Assembly: GCA_012955965.1 (NCBI GenBank)
Contig: JABBZI010000023.1
Coordinates: forward strand, 1 to 64,000
Length of the DNA stretch: 64,000 nucleotides
Source of the DNA: Clostridioides difficile
Lineage (GTDB): Bacteria; Bacillota; Clostridia; Peptostreptococcales; Peptostreptococcaceae
Direction of reading: 5' to 3'
Position numbers and translations under genes: made by a program. The notes beneath the pieces are model-generated. The model did no database searches. It saw nothing but the letters and a program-made list of their open reading frames with translations, and was not told the origin of the DNA. Position 1 is the stretch's first letter. Every line of letters begins with the position of its first letter. This document shows, piece by piece, positions 59,306 through 64,000 of the stretch.

Positions 59306-60317
59306 AATTTATCCCTCCTCTTAATTTCTCCAAAGTTTCTCTAATGTATGTTGCTCTATTTATATCTCTATTCTCAACATCATCACTCTTATACATTATT
59401 GACTGATGTGCTGGTTGTATACCTATCATAAGTTGTTCTATAGCTTTTAAATCTAGTTTATCTATATAGTTCATTTCTATGCCCATTTTTATATTTGATA
59501 GGTGGCTCATAGCCTCTGAACTACTCATTACTCTTGAATTTTCAAGAGTACCTATTGACCTAAATATTTTATCTTCTAATTTTATACCTAATTTTTTTTT
59601 CAATATTTCTCTAGCTTTTATTTCTTTTGAAATTGCATCTTTTGTAAGACCACTTACATTTTCTATAATATTAGACTCTGTTCTCCCAAGTGTAAGTTGA
59701 TTGGATATTTGATATATGTTTCCTAATGCTTCTGTTCGTTCTCCATATATACCTCTTATTGCTATGCCTATTTGTGAAGATATTTTATAAAGTTCATCCA
59801 TATAGCCTAGTTGACTTAATGCTGGTAAATGCATCATTACAGAAGCTCTCATTCCTGTGCCTGTATTAGTTGGGCAAGATGTTAAATAACCTAACTTTGT
59901 GCTAAATGCATATTCTAAACTTGATTCTAACAAATCATCTATCTCATTTGCTATGTTATATGCATATTCTAAATTTAAATCATCACATATAGTTTGTATT
60001 CTTATATGGTCTTCTTCATTTATCATTATGCTTATAGTTTTATCTTTCTTTACTATAACTGCACTTTTATCATTTTCTGCTAAATCTGGGCTTATTATAT
60101 GTTCTTCAACCATAAGCATTTTTTTAGATTCATCTAAATCTTCAATTTTATAGAAATCAAACTCTTCTTTTTGTTCTAAACTAGAATCCATAAATACATT
60201 TTTTACTTTTTCTATTATTTCCATAGCACTTTCTTTATCTAATCTGTTTGGAAAAGGATAATTATTTAAGTTTCTAGCTAGCCTAACTCTTGATTTCATG
60301 ACTATGTTATCTCTCAT
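59292..60317 (-). CDS. mcsB: Protein-arginine kinase McsB
   Basis: McsB phosphorylates arginines on misfolded proteins and on CtsR, marking them for ClpCP. The 341-residue phosphagen-kinase-like protein has the N-terminal SSRVRLARNL-type segment (KSRVRLARNLNNYPFP), the SCPTNTGTGMRASVMMHLP signature and the RGIYGERTEALGNIYQISNQ nucleotide-binding region. It lies between mcsA and clpC. Confidence 0.95.
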   Translation of the reverse strand: MRDNIVMKSRVRLARNLNNYPFPNRLDKESAMEIIEKVKNVFMDSSLEQKEEFDFYKIEDLDESKKMLMVEEHIISPDLAENDKSAVIVKKDKTISIMINEEDHIRIQTICDDLNLEYAYNIANEIDDLLESSLEYAFSTKLGYLTSCPTNTGTGMRASVMMHLPALSQLGYMDELYKISSQIGIAIRGIYGERTEALGNIYQISNQLTLGRTESNIIENVSGLTKDAISKEIKAREILKKKLGIKLEDKIFRSIGTLENSRVMSSSEAMSHLSNIKMGIEMNYIDKLDLKAIEQLMIGIQPAHQSIMYKSDDVENRDINRATYIRETLEKLRGGINYELQ

Positions 60318-60332
60318 AATATCACTCCAATC

Positions 60333-60827
60333 TTAGTCAATAGAACCTTTTAAGTATTTAATTTTATCTCTAAACTGAGCAGCCAATTCATACTCCTCAT
60401 TTTTTATAGCTCTATCTAAATCTTCTTTTAATTCCTTAATCTCATTTTCTACACTTATCTTATAAAAAGATTTTTTAGGTGCCTTACCTGTGTGTTCTAT
60501 ATGTCCATGTATATTTTGAAGCATAGGATTTACTTGGCTACTAAATGCATCATAACATTCACTGCATCCAAACCTTCCATTATTCTTAAATTCACTATAC
60601 GTCATGTTACAGTTTGGACAAACTAACTTCTCTTCAAGTTCTTTTTTAGGTTGAAATCCCAAGTTAGAAAATATATCCATCATTGAAAAAGGCATATCTA
60701 AATTAAAATTCATTTCTGTATTCTCTTTTGCACATTCACTGCATAGGTACATTTCTGTCTTTTCTCCATTGACTATTTTATTATAATATACAGATGCTTT
60801 ATTCTTATTACATTTTTGACATAGCAT
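60333..60827 (-). CDS. mcsA: McsB activator McsA
   Basis: McsA stimulates McsB. This 164-residue protein has four CxxC pairs (CQKC at 3-6, CSEC near 28, CPNC near 71 and CSEC near 91) forming two zinc sites, and a C-terminal UVR motif (KEDLDRAIKNEEYELAAQFRDKIKYLK). It is the second gene of the ctsR operon. Confidence 0.94.
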   Translation of the reverse strand: MLCQKCNKNKASVYYNKIVNGEKTEMYLCSECAKENTEMNFNLDMPFSMMDIFSNLGFQPKKELEEKLVCPNCNMTYSEFKNNGRFGCSECYDAFSSQVNPMLQNIHGHIEHTGKAPKKSFYKISVENEIKELKEDLDRAIKNEEYELAAQFRDKIKYLKGSID

Positions 60828-60833
60828 AAACTA

Positions 60834-61298
60834 TCACTCCTCTATACTAAATAACCCTATTATTATATTCTTTAGAATGTTAGACCTTACCTTCTCTTTT
60901 AATTCATATATTGGCATACATAATGATTTATCATCTATTGCATATAATATTAATTTTAGTTCTCTTTCACTAATTAAACCTGACTCTTTTAAACTTTCCA
61001 ATAATTCTTTTGCTTTTTTATATGATATTTGATTCCCTATTTTTTCATTTAAAAGTTCTCTAATATGTCCATCTTTACTTTTTCGGATTTTTTCTATTTG
61101 AACATATCCTCCGCCACCTTTTTTACTTTCAATATAATATCCTTTATCTATTGTAAATCTCGTTGTTAAGACATAATTTATTTGTGATGGTGCACAACTA
61201 AACAAGTTTGCTAGTTCATTTCTTTGAATCTGTATGCTATTATCCTCTTCCATCAAATCTTTAATAAATTTTTCAATTATATCTGTCATAGTTGCCAT
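60834..61298 (-). CDS. ctsR: Class III heat-shock repressor CtsR
   Basis: CtsR represses clp genes and its own operon by binding tandem heptads. The protein has about 154 residues from the ATG at 61298 (MATMTDIIEKF), with a winged helix (about 20-70, with the KGGGGYVQI wing) and a C-terminal McsB/ClpC-responsive domain. Upstream codons of the longer frame lack an SD. A perfect CtsR operator lies 26 bp upstream. Confidence 0.95.
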   Translation of the reverse strand: MATMTDIIEKFIKDLMEEDNSIQIQRNELANLFSCAPSQINYVLTTRFTIDKGYYIESKKGGGGYVQIEKIRKSKDGHIRELLNEKIGNQISYKKAKELLESLKESGLISERELKLILYAIDDKSLCMPIYELKEKVRSNILKNIIIGLFSIEE

Positions 61299-61323
61299 TA
61301 ATATCACCACACGCCTTTTTATT

Positions 61324-61340
61324 TTTGACTTTCTTTGACT
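61324..61340 (-). promoter_or_regulatory. CtsR operator
   Basis: The minus strand reads AGTCAAA-GAA-AGTCAAA, a perfect match to the tandem heptad RGTCAAA-NAN-RGTCAAA. It lies immediately downstream of the -10 element and would block ctsR operon transcription until heat or protein-damage stress. Confidence 0.92.
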
Positions 61341-61343
61341 ACT

Positions 61344-61372
61344 ATTTTACACCTATTATTTAAATTTTTAAA
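61344..61372 (-). promoter_or_regulatory. Promoter of the ctsR operon
   Basis: TTTAAA (61367-61372) is 17 bases from TAAAAT (61344-61349), with the CtsR operator beginning 3 bases further on. A weak -35 is typical for a repressed heat-shock promoter. Confidence 0.65.
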
Positions 61373-61383
61373 GCCCTAAATTG

Positions 61384-61426
61384 CATAATTTTATATTTTT
61401 TATAGCGATTTAAATATAAAATTATG
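61384..61426. repeat. 15-bp perfect inverted repeat upstream of the ctsR promoter
   Basis: CATAATTTTATATTT and its exact reverse complement flank a 13-base loop. It has no GC-rich core, so it would be a weak terminator. It sits just upstream of the ctsR promoter; role unknown. The remaining DNA up to 61590 shows no gene. Confidence 0.6.
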
Positions 61427-61591
61427 GACTTCATTAGTTCTAAGGTTTTATTTGTTATACTTAGGATAACTAGACATTAAAACTTGCATCTTATTATTTA
61501 GGCTCAATACTTTTATATATATTCTATATTTTAAATATACCTTCTCACTTTTATTATTAAACATTTCTAAAAAATAATAATAAAAAAATAT

Positions 61592-61636
61592 AAAACTAGG
61601 CATATGCTTACTTGAAACAAGCTTATACCTAGTTTA
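61592..61636 (-). terminator. Terminator after the EF-G-like gene
   Basis: On the minus strand AAACTAGGTATAAGCTT pairs imperfectly with AAGCATATGCCTAGTTT, followed by TATATTTTTTT. Confidence 0.85.
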
Positions 61637-61694
61637 AATATAAAAAATATTTTTAATAGTATCCTATTAATTATTTATTATTCTATTTTGTTTA

Positions 61695-63623
61695 TTATTT
61701 TGAAGTAGCTAATCCAATTATTTTTTCTGCAAATTGTGATGGTACTTCTCCATATTTTGCTAATTCCATTTCAAAGTATCCTCTACCTTGCGTCATTGCT
61801 CTTAAATCTATTGCATATTTAAATGTCTCTGCCTGTGGTGCTTCTGCAAATATTATTTGTTTACCTTTATCATCTGGCTCCATTCCAAATATTTTTCCTC
61901 TTCTCTTATTTATATCCCCCATAACATCTCCCATATATTCTTCTGGTACAGTTATCTTCAATTTCATTATAGGTTCTAGTAGTATTGGATGTGCCTCTTC
62001 CATACCCTTTTTAAAAGCTGCACTTGCTGCCATTTTAAAGGCCATTTCAGAAGAGTCTACATCATGATATGAACCATCATAAAGTGTAGCTTTTATATTT
62101 GTAACAGGATAGCCAGCTAATACACCTTTTTGCATAGAGTCTTTTAGACCTTTTTCAACTGCAGGTATATATTGTTTTGGTACAGAGCCTCCAAATATTT
62201 CTTCTGTAAATTCAAAATCAGATTCACATCTTTCAAATCTTATTTTTACATCTCCATATTGACCATGCCCACCTGATTGTTTTTTATGTTTTCCTTGTAC
62301 ATCTGCTGTTCCTTTTATAGTTTCTCTATAAGGAACTTTAAGGTCATTTAATTCAACATCAACACCAAACTTATCTTTCATTTTATTTTTAATTGTTTTT
62401 ATATGAAGTTCTCCTTGTCCTCCTAAAAGAGCTTGTTTTGTCTCTGTATTTCTATAAGAATGTAATGTCGGGTCTTCTTCTACTAGTTTATTTAATACAG
62501 CTGCTACTTTTTCTTCATCACCTTTATTCTTAGGAGTTACTGCATAGTATATCTGTGGTTTAGGGAAATCTATATTATCTAAAGCTTCTGCATCTTTATC
62601 TATAGCTATAGTATTTCCTGTTTTTAGAGAATTAATTTTAGTTACAACTACTATATCTCCAGCTTTAGCCTTTTCTACTTCAACTAATTCACTATTTTTC
62701 AATGTATATATATTGGCTATCTTTTCCTTTACGTTTTTATTTATATTAAAGACATCTTTATCTTTAGAAAGTACACCTTCAGTAATTTTTATATATGACA
62801 TTTTACCAACAAATGGGTCAACCATAGTCTTAAATACTAACCCTCTAAATGGTTTACTTTCTTCGGTAAAGATAGGTTCTAGATAATTTGATATAGTATC
62901 TAATATTTCTTTTGTTCCTATATTATTTATAGTTGAACCACATATTACAGGTATAATATCACCTCTCTGTATCCCTATAACAATACCTTTTTGTATTTCT
63001 TCTGTAGTTAATTCTTCACCATTAAAATATTTATCTAATATTTGGTCATCTGTTTCTGCTATAAGTTCCATTAATGCTTCTTTAACACTCATAGCTTGTT
63101 CCTTGAATTCACCTTCTAAATCATCTATGTTTTCAAATACATTATGTAACTTTACAAAGTTTTTATCTTTATATATAGGACTTATCATAGGAACTATTTT
63201 ATTGTTGTACTTTTCTCTTAACATTGCTATTGCGTCTTTATATCTTGCTTTTTCATTATCTATTTTATTTATAAACATTATCTTAGGAATACTCTCAGTT
63301 AGTTCCAATGATTTCTCTGTACCAACTTGAATAGGTGCTGTTGCATCTATTACTATTATTGCTGCATCACTTGCTCTAAGAGATGATACAACGTCTCCGC
63401 TAAAGTCAAAATATCCTGGGGTATCCAATAAGTTAAACTTATAATCATTATACTCTATAGGTATTAATCCCATACTATAAGTCATATTTACCTTGTCTGT
63501 TAATTTAGGTATCTTATTAGTGTTTGCTGTGTAAGCTATAGTTTCGATTAGATTTGTTTTTCCACATCCGCTATGTCCTAATACCGCTACATTTCTCAAC
63601 ATTTTACTATCATAAACCTTCAT
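61695..63623 (-). CDS. EF-G-like translation-factor GTPase
   Basis: This 642-residue protein belongs to the EF-G/TetM superfamily but is divergent from FusA. The P-loop GHSGCGKT replaces AHIDAGKT (about residues 16-23 from this start); DTPGYFDF and NKIDNEK motifs follow, then EF-G domains II-V (GGHGQYGDVKI; GYPVTNI). It starts at the ATG at 63623; the longer frame uses a GTG inside the SD GGTGGGTG. Members of this group in Firmicutes lack an established function. It lies between a pyruvate-carboxylase-like gene and ctsR. Confidence 0.9.
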   Translation of the reverse strand: MKVYDSKMLRNVAVLGHSGCGKTNLIETIAYTANTNKIPKLTDKVNMTYSMGLIPIEYNDYKFNLLDTPGYFDFSGDVVSSLRASDAAIIVIDATAPIQVGTEKSLELTESIPKIMFINKIDNEKARYKDAIAMLREKYNNKIVPMISPIYKDKNFVKLHNVFENIDDLEGEFKEQAMSVKEALMELIAETDDQILDKYFNGEELTTEEIQKGIVIGIQRGDIIPVICGSTINNIGTKEILDTISNYLEPIFTEESKPFRGLVFKTMVDPFVGKMSYIKITEGVLSKDKDVFNINKNVKEKIANIYTLKNSELVEVEKAKAGDIVVVTKINSLKTGNTIAIDKDAEALDNIDFPKPQIYYAVTPKNKGDEEKVAAVLNKLVEEDPTLHSYRNTETKQALLGGQGELHIKTIKNKMKDKFGVDVELNDLKVPYRETIKGTADVQGKHKKQSGGHGQYGDVKIRFERCESDFEFTEEIFGGSVPKQYIPAVEKGLKDSMQKGVLAGYPVTNIKATLYDGSYHDVDSSEMAFKMAASAAFKKGMEEAHPILLEPIMKLKITVPEEYMGDVMGDINKRRGKIFGMEPDDKGKQIIFAEAPQAETFKYAIDLRAMTQGRGYFEMELAKYGEVPSQFAEKIIGLATSK

Positions 63624-63800
63624 ATAAGCACCCACCTTTTAAATTTATGTATTTTCTCTTAGCTGTTATTTCCTAAGAAATAGTCTAGAAAATGTTTGTT
63701 ATTTTTAGAATTTTTAGATAACATTTTCCTTACTAGCTTTATTTCTACATATGGATGTAATTTTCCTCTTTTTTTTAACAAAAATTTAATTTAGATAAAT

Positions 63801-63846
63801 AAAAACACTCTAAAACATTTTTTATTAAACGTTTTAGAGTGTTTTT
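63801..63846 (-). terminator. Terminator after the biotin-carboxylase-type gene
   Basis: The perfect 16-bp arms AAAAACACTCTAAAAC and GTTTTAGAGTGTTTTT with a 14-base loop run into a T-tail on the minus strand, just after the stop at 63865. Confidence 0.9.
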
Positions 63847-63864
63847 TTAATTATCTTAATTCAA

Positions 63865-64000
63865 TTATTTCATTATCATTAATAATTGTTTATCTTCAAC
63901 CATATCGTCTTCTTTTACTTTAATTGACTTAATTACTCCATCAGTCTTAGCAACTATTATAGTTTCCATTTTCATAGCCTCTATAACTATTAGTGGTTGA
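63865..64000 (-). CDS. pyc: Biotinyl-carrier C terminus, probably pyruvate carboxylase (partial)
   Basis: The last 44 residues are visible; the rest lies beyond the window. They contain the biotin attachment motif EAMKMET, whose second Lys-flanking Met pair marks the biotinylated lysine, and end VEDKQLLMIMK. This is the C-terminal biotin-carrier domain typical of pyruvate carboxylase, which makes oxaloacetate from pyruvate. Other biotin-dependent carboxylases end similarly, so the assignment rests partly on knowing that C. difficile has pyc here. Confidence 0.75.
   Translation of the reverse strand, partial: QPLIVIEAMKMETIIVAKTDGVIKSIKVKEDDMVEDKQLLMIMK

Noticed and set aside
61384-61426. Inverted repeat as a terminator of the EF-G-like gene
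   Set aside because: It lies after a better terminator (61592-61636) in the direction of transcription and lacks a GC core.

Overview
The window is about 64 kb of a low-GC Firmicutes chromosome and almost certainly comes from Clostridioides difficile or a very close relative. The evidence is the AT-rich intergenic DNA, the strong AGGAGG ribosome-binding sites, and the gene order tuf-fusA-rpsG-rpsL-rpoC-rpoB / rplL-J-A-K-nusG-secE-rpmG-tuf-sigH. RpoB has His and Arg at exactly residues 502 and 505, the numbering used for C. difficile rifampicin-resistance positions. There is also a clostridial 7alpha-hydroxysteroid-dehydrogenase-like gene and a C. difficile-style acetoin dehydrogenase operon. 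Nearly everything lies on the minus strand, so the window is best read from its right end to its left. Only one two-component system (48.7-50.6 kb) is on the plus strand. I found no rRNA, tRNA, CRISPR array, insertion sequence or prophage.

Layout, right to left in transcription order: (1) the biotinyl tail of a pyruvate-carboxylase-type protein and an EF-G-like GTPase; (2) the CtsR stress operon ctsR-mcsA-mcsB-clpC, with one canonical CtsR operator, then radA-disA and a PIN/TRAM membrane protein; (3) a 725-residue exported/membrane protein of unknown function; (4) a two-component system (plus strand) facing two paralogous lipoproteins that carry paired aspartic-protease-like DTG/DSG motifs, plus a decayed third copy. 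All three upstream regions share phased 11-bp direct repeats; (5) an acetoin dehydrogenase operon under a SorC-type regulator; (6) a sigma-54-dependent galactitol-type PTS operon with a LevR-like activator and a class II aldolase; (7) lplA, ispD, ispF; (8) an aminoacyl-tRNA synthetase block: two different prolyl-tRNA synthetases (one behind a T-box), gltX, cysS, then mrnC, thyX, rlmB, a Rae1/YacP-like nuclease and sigH; (9) tuf copy 2, rpmG-secE-nusG-rplK-rplA, rplJ-rplL (with L10 leader), the 7alpha-HSDH-like gene, rpoB-rpoC, rpsL-rpsG-fusA and tuf copy 1.

Functional links: lplA fits the lipoyl-dependent acetoin complex. CtsR, McsA, McsB and ClpC form the arginine-phosphorylation protein quality-control circuit. 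The two-component system and the two lipoproteins look like one envelope-sensing module. Several gene starts were moved downstream from the longest reading frame, because the longest start lies inside the Shine-Dalgarno sequence. The observations most worth following up are the lipoprotein/two-component module with its shared operators and pseudogene, the bile-acid-enzyme-like gene inside the rpl-rpo cluster, the inferred sigma-54 promoter of the PTS operon, and the acetoin complex whose lipoyl domain sits on E3 rather than E2.
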